A stretch of 64,000 bases of DNA from GCA-2746795 sp963747345 (GTDB lineage Bacteria > Chloroflexota > Anaerolineae > Promineifilales > Promineifilaceae), in the NCBI GenBank assembly GCA_963747345.1, contig CAVVFA010000017.1, forward strand, positions 88,726 through 152,725, given 5' to 3'. The position numbers were made by a program, and so were the translations under genes. Shown piece by piece: positions 8,938 through 17,461 of this stretch (position 1 is the first letter of the stretch; every line of letters begins with the position of its first letter). The notes under the pieces are model-generated. The model was not told where the DNA came from, ran no database searches, and saw nothing but the letters and a program-made list of their open reading frames with translations.

Positions 8938-9666
8938 ATGGCTAAACATATTCTCGTAGTAGATGACGACGCGCTCATGCGTCGTAGTGTGTGCTTCAAT
9001 CTCGAACAAGCGGGATACCGCACCAGCAGCGCTGGCAGTGCTGAAAACGCGCTCGACCTGGCCAAACAAGATCGCCCCGATCTCATTCTGCTCGACATTG
9101 GACTGCCCGGCATGGATGGGCTGGAAGCACTGCGTCATTTCCAACAAGAAATCGACAACATGCCGGTCATCTTCGTCACGGCGCGTCGCCGGGAACTCGA
9201 CACCATCCTTGGGCTTGAACTGGGCGCAGATGCGTATATTACCAAGCCGTTCAACCCAGATGTCCTGCTGGCCCACGTCAAATCGGTGTTGCGCCGTTCC
9301 GCCGCTTCCCCAACCGATAGCGAATCAACCGACAGACCCGACCCCCTCGTTGTGGGAGATCTCATCATCGATCCTGCTGCCCATACCGTTGTGGTGGCCG
9401 GCAAATCCCTCCACTTGCCCGCTCGTGAATTTGCTGTGCTGAATACGTTGGCGCAAGAAGCGGGCTATGTCGTGGAGATGGATGATTTGCTCACCCGTGT
9501 CTGGGGTGAAGAATTTTTAGGCGAACCGCAAGTGGTTTACGTCCACATTCGCTGGCTGCGCGAAAAAATAGAAGAAGACCCGAATAAACCAAAACGGCTG
9601 CTCACTGTGCGCGGCAGAGGTTATAAGCTGATGCCGTATGAGGTTGAAAAGAAAGGAAACACGTAA
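8938..9666 (+). CDS. OmpR/PhoB-family response regulator
   Basis: 242 residues: REC domain with DDD acidic cluster, phosphoacceptor in LILLDIGLPGMDG, conserved Thr (VTARR) and Lys (ITKPF), then a winged-helix Trans_Reg_C domain ending VYVHIRWLREKIEEDP and LLTVRGRGYKLMP. The start follows a purine-rich GGATGGGAACCC. It is paired with the histidine kinase at 9745, separated by a strong hairpin. No target genes are evident. Confidence 0.93.
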   Translation: MAKHILVVDDDALMRRSVCFNLEQAGYRTSSAGSAENALDLAKQDRPDLILLDIGLPGMDGLEALRHFQQEIDNMPVIFVTARRRELDTILGLELGADAYITKPFNPDVLLAHVKSVLRRSAASPTDSESTDRPDPLVVGDLIIDPAAHTVVVAGKSLHLPAREFAVLNTLAQEAGYVVEMDDLLTRVWGEEFLGEPQVVYVHIRWLREKIEEDPNKPKRLLTVRGRGYKLMPYEVEKKGNT

Positions 9667-9670
9667 TGTT

Positions 9671-9731
9671 AGACCGTAAGGGTTTAATTGCGTACAAGTT
9701 GAACTTGTGCGTAATTGAACCCTTAGGGTCT
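9671..9731 (+). promoter_or_regulatory. 61-nt RNA hairpin between response regulator and kinase
   Basis: Two 30-base arms around a single G: left AGACCGTAAGGGTTTAATTG... and right ending ...CCCTTAGGGTCT. Of the four positions that break DNA symmetry, three become G-U wobbles in RNA and one is a G-G mismatch. It starts four bases after the regulator stop and could adjust kinase:regulator ratio or mRNA processing. There is no T-run. Confidence 0.75.
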
Positions 9732-9744
9732 GCAAACGCAGATC

Positions 9745-11133
9745 ATGAAACTACGAACCCGATTTATCATCAGTCATATCCTACCCGTCTTGCTAATCGT
9801 ACCGTTAATTGGCGTGGCGTTGATTTATTTGCTGGAAACACAAGTGCTGCTGCAAGACCTATCTGCCAGTCTCACGCAGCAAGCGGCCGTTATTGCCACC
9901 GTTGCCCACGGCCGTTCTGACATTTGGACGGATGCTGACGAAGCCACCGCTTTTATCAATCTTCTGAACCAGCAAGTTAGCAGCAACATTTCTCTGCTGT
10001 CTGCTACCGGGGATATCTTAGCCACAACCGATCCCGCACACGCTGAGATTCTGACAAATTCATTAGACTTAGCTCAGTTGGAATCTGGTCGCCAGGATGT
10101 TATCTTGCGCTATCAAGTCGGCGAAAAATCTGCCGCCATTTTCTTCCCCATCATCAATGTCAACAACGAACTGGTGGGCATCGTGCAGGTTTCGGACGAG
10201 CTAAACAGCCTCGCCACCAGTTTTACGCGGCTGGGGCGATACATATTACTGGTGTTGGTACTGGCACTCGTTTTGGGCGTGGTGTTGGGGCTTGTTTTGG
10301 CAATTCGCTTGGAAAGACCCATTGTGGCGGTGACAACGGCCGTTTCTGAAATCGCCGCCGGTCAACGCACAGATCCCATCCCCGAAACCCACACCAAAGA
10401 GACCCAACAACTGGCCCGGTCGGTCAACCAATTAGCCGAGCAGTTGCACCAGCTTGAAGATACACGCCGCCGCTTCCTCGCCAACATCGTGCATGAGCTG
10501 GGGCGGCCACTGGGGGCGCTTAAGGCGGCCACCAGCGCCTTGCGGGCTGGCGCTGGCGACAATCCCGTGCTGCGGGACGAGTTCCTGGAAGGCATGGAGC
10601 AAACCATCACGCGCATGGAGCCGCTGCTCGACGATCTCTCTCGTCTGCACGGCCAAATCCTGGGCAACATGATTCTCGACCTCACACCCACCTCTCTCAG
10701 CGACTTACTGCCACCCGTCCTGCTGCCCTGGCGAGCCGCGGCTCAAGAAAAAGGCATAACTTGGCAAGCCGACATTCCCGCTGATTTACCCACCCTCAAC
10801 ATCGACCCCACACGTATGGCGCAAGTGGTAGGCAACTTACTCAGCAACGCCATCAAATTTACGCCTGTCGCTGGCACACTTACCGTCTCAGCGGGCACAA
10901 CGGAGGCGGATGTGTGGATTGGTGTGCAAGATACCGGCCTGGGTATTTCTGCTGAGGAACAAGAGAAAATTTTCGAGGCGTTTTACCGCAGTTCTGAACA
11001 CCGTCGCTTCCCCCAAGGCTTGGGGCTGGGTTTAACGATTGCTCAGGAGATTGTTTTGGCGCATAACGGCCGTTTAACCGTAACCAGCACGCTCGGAGAA
11101 GGCAGTCGGTTTACCATTTACCTGCCCTTATAA
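9745..11133 (+). CDS. Membrane sensor histidine kinase
   Basis: 462 residues: TM1 (FIISHILPVLLIVPLIGVAL), an extracytoplasmic sensor of about 150 residues, TM2 (ILLVLVLALVLGVVLGLVLA), HAMP, a HisKA domain with phospho-His in FLANIVHELGRPLGALK, then HATPase_c with N box NLLSNAIKFTPVAG, G1 DTGLGIS and G2 QGLGLGLTIAQEIV. Cognate of the OmpR-type regulator upstream. The ligand cannot be inferred. Confidence 0.92.
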   Translation: MKLRTRFIISHILPVLLIVPLIGVALIYLLETQVLLQDLSASLTQQAAVIATVAHGRSDIWTDADEATAFINLLNQQVSSNISLLSATGDILATTDPAHAEILTNSLDLAQLESGRQDVILRYQVGEKSAAIFFPIINVNNELVGIVQVSDELNSLATSFTRLGRYILLVLVLALVLGVVLGLVLAIRLERPIVAVTTAVSEIAAGQRTDPIPETHTKETQQLARSVNQLAEQLHQLEDTRRRFLANIVHELGRPLGALKAATSALRAGAGDNPVLRDEFLEGMEQTITRMEPLLDDLSRLHGQILGNMILDLTPTSLSDLLPPVLLPWRAAAQEKGITWQADIPADLPTLNIDPTRMAQVVGNLLSNAIKFTPVAGTLTVSAGTTEADVWIGVQDTGLGISAEEQEKIFEAFYRSSEHRRFPQGLGLGLTIAQEIVLAHNGRLTVTSTLGEGSRFTIYLPL

Positions 11134-11207
11134 ATCGGTGGGAATCAAATAGTCACATAATAATCGGGCGAGTAACAACAGTTTAAAGCGGGGAGCAGGA
11201 GATTACG

Positions 11208-11693
11208 ATGAACGACCTTCTGCATCAACCAGGATTTTTCGGCACAGCCGCAAATTGGGCCGCCGATTTCACACTCACGATGATGATTTTATTCGCGGTG
11301 CTGTTGACCGTAGGCGTCGTGTTTGCGGTGAAGAAAAAGTACACAACCCATCGCTGGGTACAAACCAGTGCCGTCATCTTAAACATAATTTTTGTCTTAT
11401 GGATGATGATTTTGCCTTACCGCGACTTTATCGCCCCCGGTATTCCTCAAAAATTGAACGAGACGTTTTACTGGCTGACGACATTGCACGCGGTGGTGGG
11501 CGCAGTGGCTTTTGTGCTGGGTGTGTTTGTGGTTTTACGTGCCAATGGCCTGATGATCAAACCATTGCAATTCAACAATTACAAATTGGTCATGCGTATT
11601 TCTTACACGCTGTACATGCTCACGGTTTTACTGGGCATCGCGGTATATGTTGTGTGGTTTGTCAACAATCCAAATCCACCGACGTATGGCTAA
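11208..11693 (+). CDS. DUF420-like four-helix membrane protein
   Basis: 161 residues with four TM helices. His residues at KYTTHRWVQT and WLTTLHAVVG fit the DUF420/YozB-like family, small membrane proteins often near cytochrome oxidase assembly genes. No oxidase genes are nearby here. ATG 11208 follows a GGAG-containing leader (GCAGGAGATTACG). Confidence 0.7.
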   Translation: MNDLLHQPGFFGTAANWAADFTLTMMILFAVLLTVGVVFAVKKKYTTHRWVQTSAVILNIIFVLWMMILPYRDFIAPGIPQKLNETFYWLTTLHAVVGAVAFVLGVFVVLRANGLMIKPLQFNNYKLVMRISYTLYMLTVLLGIAVYVVWFVNNPNPPTYG

Positions 11694-11765
11694 TTACTTA
11701 GAATACTTACCCGGTCGCACCGATCAATGAATATATGGCAACGAATTAACGCAAATTCGTGCATA

Positions 11766-11794
11766 GTAGCCGCGGCAAGGTATGCCGCGGCTAC
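11766..11794. terminator. GC-rich perfect hairpin
   Basis: GTAGCCGCGGCA, five-base loop, TGCCGCGGCTAC: a 12-bp perfect stem in the 116-base gap after the DUF420-like gene. It lacks a T-run, so it may be a dispersed repeat rather than a true terminator. Confidence 0.45.
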
Positions 11795-11809
11795 AAATTG
11801 TGAAGCTAT

Positions 11810-12364
11810 ATGAACTCATCAGAAAAAATCAAAGTCTCTGTGTTTATCGCCACCAGCTTGGATGGCTACATTGCCAGACCAGATGGTGATGTCTCCTGGC
11901 TAGAAGATATTGAGCCGTTTGATGACGGGGATGATGCTGGCTATGGCGCATTTTTTGGCGCCATTGATGTGCTGGTGATGGGTCGCGGCTCTTTTGAAAA
12001 AGTGCTGAGTTTTGATCCCTGGCCTTATGGCACAAAGCCCGTAGTTGTCCTGAGCAAGAGCCTGACAGAAGTGCCTGAAGCCCTGCAACATACAGTGCGA
12101 CTAGAGGCATTGCCACCTCAGACGCTCCTCGAAAAACTGTCACAAGAAGGGTACCGCCATGTATACCTGGATGGTGGTCAAATCATCCAATCATTTTTGC
12201 GGGAAGGGCTGGTGGATGATATGGTGCTGACGAGCATCCCTATTCTACTGGGGGCAGGACGGCCGTTATTCGGCTACCTAGAAAAGGACATCAAATTACG
12301 TCTGGTGCATAGCCAATCATGGCAAAATGGATTGGTGCAATCAACCTATGACATATTGCGCTGA
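11810..12364 (+). CDS. RibD C-terminal/dihydrofolate reductase-like protein
   Basis: 184 residues with the RibD_C/DHFR-like fold of COG0262: VSVFIATSLDGYIARPDGDV at the N-terminus, DVLVMGRGSFE, the NADPH-binding HVYLDGGQIIQSFLREGLVD and a terminal IPILLGAGRPLFG. Members are stand-alone NADPH-dependent reductases of mostly unknown substrate. It is flanked by hairpins, so it is probably monocistronic. Confidence 0.88.
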   Translation: MNSSEKIKVSVFIATSLDGYIARPDGDVSWLEDIEPFDDGDDAGYGAFFGAIDVLVMGRGSFEKVLSFDPWPYGTKPVVVLSKSLTEVPEALQHTVRLEALPPQTLLEKLSQEGYRHVYLDGGQIIQSFLREGLVDDMVLTSIPILLGAGRPLFGYLEKDIKLRLVHSQSWQNGLVQSTYDILR

Positions 12365-12556
12365 TTAACAACCCTCTCAATAGAAAATCTCTATAGCTTT
12401 CAATCGAAAATATAAATCAAACGGGTGATAAACGACACTTATCCAAACCGCTGTCATCGCGTATAGTCATGCCACATTGCAATAATCTATGTCTTGCCTG
12501 CGCGACTGATGCGCTCCTCTGGGGTGGGTTTGGCAATGACCTAGTAAACTTTTTGC
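12365..12556. other. Intergenic, no gene seen
   Basis: I find no credible coding frame here. The stretch ends in a -10-like TAAACT (12545-12550) seven bases before the second 116-bp repeat. Confidence 0.5.
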
Positions 12557-12672
12557 TTTAGGTAAACCACAAAAAGTTCTTAAAATTACCAACACGCAAA
12601 ATTGTGGTTTCCTTCAAGGAAAAGCGGGTTTTGCACAATTTTATTTTCAAAAACTTTCCCGCTTTTACCTAG
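12557..12672 (+). repeat. 116-bp structured repeat, copy 2
   Basis: Same ends and stems as copy 1. Differences concentrate in the loops of the CCACAA...TTGTGG and AAAAGCGGG...CCCGCTTTT hairpins, while all stems are kept. With a -10-like box just upstream and a strong terminator at 12721-12752, this copy could form a small stand-alone RNA of about 190 nt. Confidence 0.9.
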
Positions 12673-12720
12673 ACCCGTGAATGTGTTGTTTTAACGCAAC
12701 GCAACTATCCAAGAGTTAGC

Positions 12721-12752
12721 AAAAAACAGCACGAAATGTGCTGTTTTTTGTT
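12721..12752 (+). terminator. Rho-independent terminator
   Basis: AAAAAACAGCAC, loop GAAAT, GTGCTGTTTTTT: a 12-bp perfect stem with its own T-run. It lies 49 bases after repeat copy 2 and 80 bases before the NifX-like gene. Confidence 0.85.
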
Positions 12753-12770
12753 CTCGTTTGGTAAAAACCT

Positions 12771-12801
12771 GGGCTGAACTTGTCGATGTCAGGTTCAGCC
12801 C
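12771..12801 (+). promoter_or_regulatory. Hairpin in the leader of the NifX-like gene
   Basis: GGGCTGAAC (12771-12779) and GTTCAGCCC (12793-12801) form a nine-bp stem with a 13-base loop, 30 bases before the start codon at 12832. Function unknown. Confidence 0.45.
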
Positions 12802-12831
12802 TCGTCAAGATAATTTAAAGGTGACAAAGAT

Positions 12832-13254
12832 ATGAAAATTGCAGCGGTAACAGATGATGGAAAAACAATCAGTGCTCATTTTGGGCGAGCGACGAAGTAT
12901 GCAGTCTACACAGTTGAAGAGGGACAGATAACGGCTCAGGAACTGCGCGACAAGTTAGGACATAAAGATTTCGCCAATGAGCAGCATAATGATGCCCATG
13001 ATGAGACCCATCACGATCATCCTCATGAAAATGGGCACGGACATGGGGAACATTCGGCGGAAAAGCATCAGCGTATGTTTGCGGCGATTACGGATTGTGA
13101 TGTATTGCTGGCGCGGGGGATGGGGCAAGGGGCGTACAATGGGTTAGCGCAAGCGAACATCCGCCCTATTTTGACGGATATTGCTGATGTGGAAACGGCC
13201 GTTCTCGCCATCATTGAAAACACAATTGTAAACCACACGGAGCGCCTTCATTAA
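12832..13254 (+). CDS. NifX/NifB-type iron-molybdenum cofactor-binding domain protein
   Basis: 140 residues: MKIAAVTDDGKTISAHFGRA is the signature start of the dinitrogenase Fe-Mo cofactor biosynthesis domain, with C-terminal MFAAITDCDVLLARGMGQGA. A His/Asp-rich insert (DETHHDHPHENGHGHGEHS, about residues 58-78) probably binds metal. Stand-alone members occur widely outside nitrogen fixers and no nif genes are present here. An AAAGGTG box precedes the start. It is two bases upstream of the VKOR fusion gene, so the pair forms an operon. Confidence 0.9.
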   Translation: MKIAAVTDDGKTISAHFGRATKYAVYTVEEGQITAQELRDKLGHKDFANEQHNDAHDETHHDHPHENGHGHGEHSAEKHQRMFAAITDCDVLLARGMGQGAYNGLAQANIRPILTDIADVETAVLAIIENTIVNHTERLH

Positions 13255-13256
13255 AT

Positions 13257-14453
13257 ATGGCTGGTAATAAATCTCGAAGGGTCTGGTTGTTTGTTGTTTT
13301 GATTGGCTGTCTCCTGTTCAGTTTGTCTGCCTCCGCCCAGGAGACAGAGACAGAGGAGCCAGTCGTCCATGCCGTCTTGTTTTATTCGCCGACTTGCCCC
13401 CATTGTCATGAAGCTATTAACAATGTCATGATTCCGTTGATGGAGGAATATGGCGCAAAACTGGCCGTTTTGGGCATTGATGTGTCTACGGAAGCGGGCA
13501 GTTATCTATTTGCGTCGGCCATCGCGTATTATGAAACGCCAGAAAACCGGCAAGGTGTGCCAACGCTTGTGGTTGAGGACACGGTGTTGGTGAGTACGAT
13601 GGAAATTGAGGATGCGTTTCCGGGAATGATTGAGGCGGGATTGGCGGCTGGCGGCAATAGTTGGCCTGAGTTTCCCGGTCTGGCAGAGGTTGTGGCCGAA
13701 CTCGCGGCAACACCTGCCCCAGATCAAGAAGAAGCCGCGACACCAACAAGCCCGCCCACCGCAGAATCGGAAGTGGCGCTAGTTGAAGAAGTGGAAACGG
13801 CCGTTCCCTCCCCCTCCCCCATCGCCCAAAATGAAGCCCCCGTGGGGCAATCGCTAGAAACCATCGATACCACAACCATGACCGAGACCGAAACCGCGCC
13901 GCCGCCAGACCCCATTGGCTTTGCCCTGGGCTGGCTGGTTTTGCTGGGTCTTTTGGCCGTTTTACTATTCTGTGTTTGGCAGTTGGGCGGCCATTGGGCG
14001 GCGCTCACCCAGGCGGACGGGGCGCTCGATCAAAATAAGGGACGCACTGTGTTGCTATGGGTGTTGATTGTGATTGGCTTGATTGTGTCGGGTTATTTGG
14101 CTTATGTGGAGATGACTCAGGTAACGGCCGTTTGTGGCCCCGTTGGTGAATGTAATCTTGTGCAAAGCAGTCCATACGCGCAAATCATGGGCATTCCGAT
14201 TGCGGTTTTAGGCTTGCTCTTCTATGTGGCGGTGGCGGGTTTGTGGTTGTTACAGCGCGTTGAAAGTGTGCGACATTGGGTTGTGCTGGCGCTGGTCGCG
14301 CTGGCACTTTTTGGCACGCTGTTTTCCCTCTATCTGACGCTGCTTGAGCTGTTGGTGATTGGCGCCATCTGCATGTGGTGCCTCACCTCAGCGGTGGCGA
14401 CTGGGTTGATTTGTTTGTTGGTGACGACGGGGGTGGTAAAACGGCCGTACTGA
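13257..14453 (+). CDS. Thioredoxin-VKOR fusion, disulfide-forming membrane protein
   Basis: 398 residues. After a signal/TM segment (WLFVVLIGCLLFSLSASA) a thioredoxin-like domain carries CPHC in FYSPTCPHCHEAIN. A Pro/Thr/Glu-rich linker leads to a VKOR domain with loop cysteines (CGPVGEC), the active-site CMWC near the C-terminus and about five TM helices. In the usual family order VKOR precedes the Trx domain; here Trx is N-terminal. The predicted role is oxidative protein folding outside the cytoplasm with a quinone acceptor. Start follows the previous stop by two bases. Confidence 0.9.
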   Translation: MAGNKSRRVWLFVVLIGCLLFSLSASAQETETEEPVVHAVLFYSPTCPHCHEAINNVMIPLMEEYGAKLAVLGIDVSTEAGSYLFASAIAYYETPENRQGVPTLVVEDTVLVSTMEIEDAFPGMIEAGLAAGGNSWPEFPGLAEVVAELAATPAPDQEEAATPTSPPTAESEVALVEEVETAVPSPSPIAQNEAPVGQSLETIDTTTMTETETAPPPDPIGFALGWLVLLGLLAVLLFCVWQLGGHWAALTQADGALDQNKGRTVLLWVLIVIGLIVSGYLAYVEMTQVTAVCGPVGECNLVQSSPYAQIMGIPIAVLGLLFYVAVAGLWLLQRVESVRHWVVLALVALALFGTLFSLYLTLLELLVIGAICMWCLTSAVATGLICLLVTTGVVKRPY

Positions 14454-14496
14454 GAGTGGCCGAAGTGTCCGTGGCCGCCAGTTGCAAAACGCCCAG

Positions 14497-14525
14497 ATTG
14501 GTCTAATTTTTGAAATTAGACCAAT
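14497..14525. terminator. Bidirectional hairpin between convergent genes
   Basis: ATTGGTCTAATTT, spacer TTG, AAATTAGACCAAT: 13-bp perfect arms between the VKOR stop and the LysR stop. Confidence 0.7.
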
Positions 14526-14526
14526 C

Positions 14527-15463
14527 CTAGACAATCGCCTGCGAAGCCATACTCAGTAAATCTGCATTACTTGGATCGTGAACAAACCCCCAAAACGTTT
14601 CCTGCGGTCGGGAAGGTGTATCCAGGCTGCGCCGAATCATGTAAATAGTACGCTTCAAATCCATGCCAATTACTGGTACCTTGACCACACTGCCTTGCGC
14701 CACCGCCCAGGAAGCGGCCAATGCCGATACAAAAGACACGCCATATCCCGCCTCGACAGTTCTGACGATGGCCTCTGCGTTCCCTATTTCCAAAGATACA
14801 TTCAAGTCTTCCAAGGTGATGTCGTGCCGGGCTAATTCCGTGAGCAAAACACGCCTTGTGCCCGATGTTGGCTCCCGCATCAGCAACGTTTCTGCCAAGA
14901 GATCCGCAGGCTCAATGGCCTGGCGACTGACCCAGGGATGCCCAGTCGGGACAATCAACGCGATATAGTCTGTAAAAAACTCCTGGCATTCAAAACCATG
15001 CTCACATAAATCATAACTGCTCACCACCGCCAGATTCGCCTCTCCTTCCAGCAATCTGGGAATAACGTAATGGGGCGTACAAGCCAAAATGCTCATCTGG
15101 ATGCCTGGATAACGCTGGCAAAAACGCGCCGCCAACTGCGGCAAAATATATTTTCCCGCTGTCGTGCTGCACGCCACCCGCAGACTGCCCACCACCCCAT
15201 CTTGCAGTGAAGCCATCATTTCTTGCGTTTCCAAGGCTTGATGGATGAGCTTATGCGCCCAGGGCAGCAGCAGCCGCCCCGCTTCCGTCAGAGTGAGCGT
15301 GTGGCCTGTCCTGATCAAACAGCGACACGCCCAATTCTTGCTCCAGGATTTTGATGCGATGGCTGATGGTGGGCTGTGTCAGTTGCAGATGCTTGGCGGC
15401 CTCTGAAAAGTTCAGATGCTCGGCGGCGTAGATGAAGGCTTCGAGTTTTGACAGTTCAATCAT
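14527..15463 (-). CDS. LysR-family transcriptional regulator, one frameshift
   Basis: The N-terminal HTH (MIELSKLEAFIYAAEHLNFS; LTQPTISHRIKILEQELGVS) lies in one frame and the rest (TGHTLTLTEAGRLLLPWAHK onward, through the LysR substrate-binding domain) in another. One base near 15310 joins them within LFDQDR-TGHTLTLT. Full length about 310 residues, normal for LysR. The effector is unknown. Confidence 0.85.
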
Positions 15464-15482
15464 GAGTGGATTCCTTCGTAAC

Positions 15483-15570
15483 TAGCATCGAATTGTCACG
15501 AATTAACACGAATTTTTGTTGGATAAAGCCGAATAATTCGCGTAAATTCGCGTTAATTCGATGCCATATT
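15483..15570. repeat. Inverted ACGAATT-type repeat
   Basis: CATCGAATTGTCACGAATTA, ACACGAATT and, opposite, ATTCGCGTAAATTCGCGTTA, ATTCGATG form imperfect complementary arms. The bases just after it (ATATTTTCATTGATGGTG...) recur near 24340. Confidence 0.55.
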
Positions 15571-15706
15571 TTCATTGATGGTGGTCGACGACAGTCGGTA
15601 TCGTCTCCTTCGTGAATAAAACCGCGGAGGGTGATGGAAAATTGGAGGAGAAGATGGAAGGAGGTAACGGCCGTTTCCCCCATCTAGCCAGTACGCCATC
15701 CAACAA

Positions 15707-16189
15707 TCAGGCTGACCCGCTTACAAACTCACGAATCGGCCAGCATATTGCCATCGTTTGGTCTTCATGCCAAATTTCGTAAGTGGTCATATCAAAGTCC
15801 CAGTTAGGCTCCAGGTTTTGCTCCTGGACGTATGTGCCAATGGCGTCCCACATCTCCAGCAGTTTGGGATACGCATTATAGTCACCAAAAGTACGCACCT
15901 GAACTGTCTTGTGGGCGGGTAGTTCACGCACTTTAATCGTCTCTGTTGGCGGCACCAAACCAGAAAATGGCACGCATATCTCCACTGGCCCGTCATCTTT
16001 TTCGTTGACTGGCCCGTAATAAAGCGCGATAGGCACACCGGTAATCTGGGCATCGTGTGTGGCAATATGATCCCACAACTGGTGCAGGATGATTGGTAAC
16101 GCCTGATGGTAAGCCGGCACCTTGATGTTTCGACGGATGGAAACAACCATCTGTGCTGGATATTCGACCTCTGAATAGGTAAATGGCAT
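15707..16189 (-). CDS. GyrI-like/AraC effector-binding domain protein
   Basis: About 160 residues from ATG 16189, preceded by GAGGAAC. Pattern PFTYSEVEYPAQMVVSIRRN ... ALYYGPVNEKDDGPVEICVP ... TYEIWHEDQTMAICWPIREF matches stand-alone GyrI-like small-molecule-binding domains (Rob/AraC effector-binding fold). The ligand is unknown and no DNA-binding domain is attached. Confidence 0.8.
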   Translation of the reverse strand: MPFTYSEVEYPAQMVVSIRRNIKVPAYHQALPIILHQLWDHIATHDAQITGVPIALYYGPVNEKDDGPVEICVPFSGLVPPTETIKVRELPAHKTVQVRTFGDYNAYPKLLEMWDAIGTYVQEQNLEPNWDFDMTTYEIWHEDQTMAICWPIREFVSGSA

Positions 16190-16519
16190 TTTATGTTCCT
16201 CATCTGGTGCTGGTTTTTCTGGCCGCAAACGCCATGCTTAACAATTGTGAAACTATAATACGTTCGGCTCTGGGGGACAAGTCAAGAGGGAAATGGAAAA
16301 CGGCCGTTTCCCCCTTCCATCCCTCATCCCAAAACCACACACTGGCAACCCTCCCAACCTCTCGTTATACTTTCCTCACAACTTGATGATTGTGATGGGA
16401 CATAACGGCCGTTTTGTTGGCAAGTAGGTTCAGAATGGTAAGTGAGGTGGTGGTTCGGTTCAAAAACCAGCCCCAGCAACACAGAAAAACCTCATTGGAG
16501 CAGGGATTAATAGTAATAA

Positions 16520-16956
16520 ATGGATCAAGATAAAAAAGTAAAGGCATCTAATTCCGAAAGAATGATGTTGGATGCTTTCATTCAACTTGTTGCAGCGAGA
16601 TTTTGACAGGAATCGTCTTAGTCATCGTAGGTAGTGTTTTAGGTCACTTCATCTTCGGCACAGGAATAGCATTGTTCAAGGCATTACTTCTAATTATCCC
16701 TTTAACTTTGGGATTTTTATTTTCATTGTCAACCGTATTTAATAATCTGGAAAAGATACCGAAACACTCAGAATTTACCTGATCCCACTTTAATCTGATT
16801 TGGGGGAAGGTTCCGTTACTGATAACTTTTGATGTCTTACGTTCTTTAGATAATACACATCAATTGCGTAATGATCAAGAAACTGATGAACCAGAGCATT
16901 TTCACGCAGACAATACGAATCCCACCTCTCATGTCATTTTAGACAACAATGTTTAG
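16520..16956 (+). pseudogene. Decayed small membrane protein gene
   Basis: ATG at 16520 opens a frame (MDQDKKVKASNSERMMLDAF) that ends at 16604. In the next frame it continues with hydrophobic GIVLVIVGSVLGHFIFGTGI and LLLIIPLTLGFLFSLSTVFN. One in-frame TGA (16780) interrupts it before a hydrophilic tail ends at TAG 16954-16956. About 145 codons in all, with two predicted TM helices. I recognise no family. Base composition is more AT-rich than the neighbours. Confidence 0.45.
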
Positions 16957-17461
16957 ATGAAATATGAAACCAAATGCAATCTGATGTATAAGGTAAAATA
17001 CGGATGGTTGACAATTGTTAACCGAATCTAAGGTAAATAGGATATTCTAACCATTATTAAGAGCAGTCCTCCACTTACGGGACAATGTAGATAATCACAT
17101 CTTGAATCTACAAATACTGCTGAAATTTATGGATTGCTAACACACAGAGGCTGATGTTCAGATACTACTTTTTATTTGGTTTACAGCGAATCAAATGGAA
17201 TATGCTGGGGCATACTTGGCAGCCAAATCGCATTGAAGATGCCAACACTTAGACGAATTTGAATTACCAATATTCGACATAAGGCATTGGTCACCAGATG
17301 ACTTTTTTATGCATATGCAATGGGACGATCATTTTGGCGAATGTGATTTGACAAAAATAGACGAGAAATAACTGTTTGGACTTAGACTGTATACTCAAAC
17401 AATCAGGATCCGTAAATTCTGCCTTCTGCCTTCTGATTTCTGCCTTTACAAGGAGATCTCC
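16957..17461. other. AT-rich intergenic DNA with coding-like remnant
   Basis: No intact gene. A short coding-like remnant ends at TAA 17369-17371 (ELPIFDIRHWSPDDFFMHMQ) and has an in-frame TGA at 17234. Just before nadE there are CTTCTGC-type heptamers (17412-17450) and an AAGGAG box. Confidence 0.4.

Noticed and set aside
12832..13254. Evidence of nitrogen fixation
   Set aside because: The NifX-like domain is common as a stand-alone protein in non-fixers and no nifHDK or nifB is present.
16780..17236. In-frame TGA codons at 16780 and 17234 as further selenocysteine sites
   Set aside because: No Sec-type context (no redox motif, no SECIS-like hairpin at the right distance) and the surrounding frames are already broken. 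Decay is simpler.
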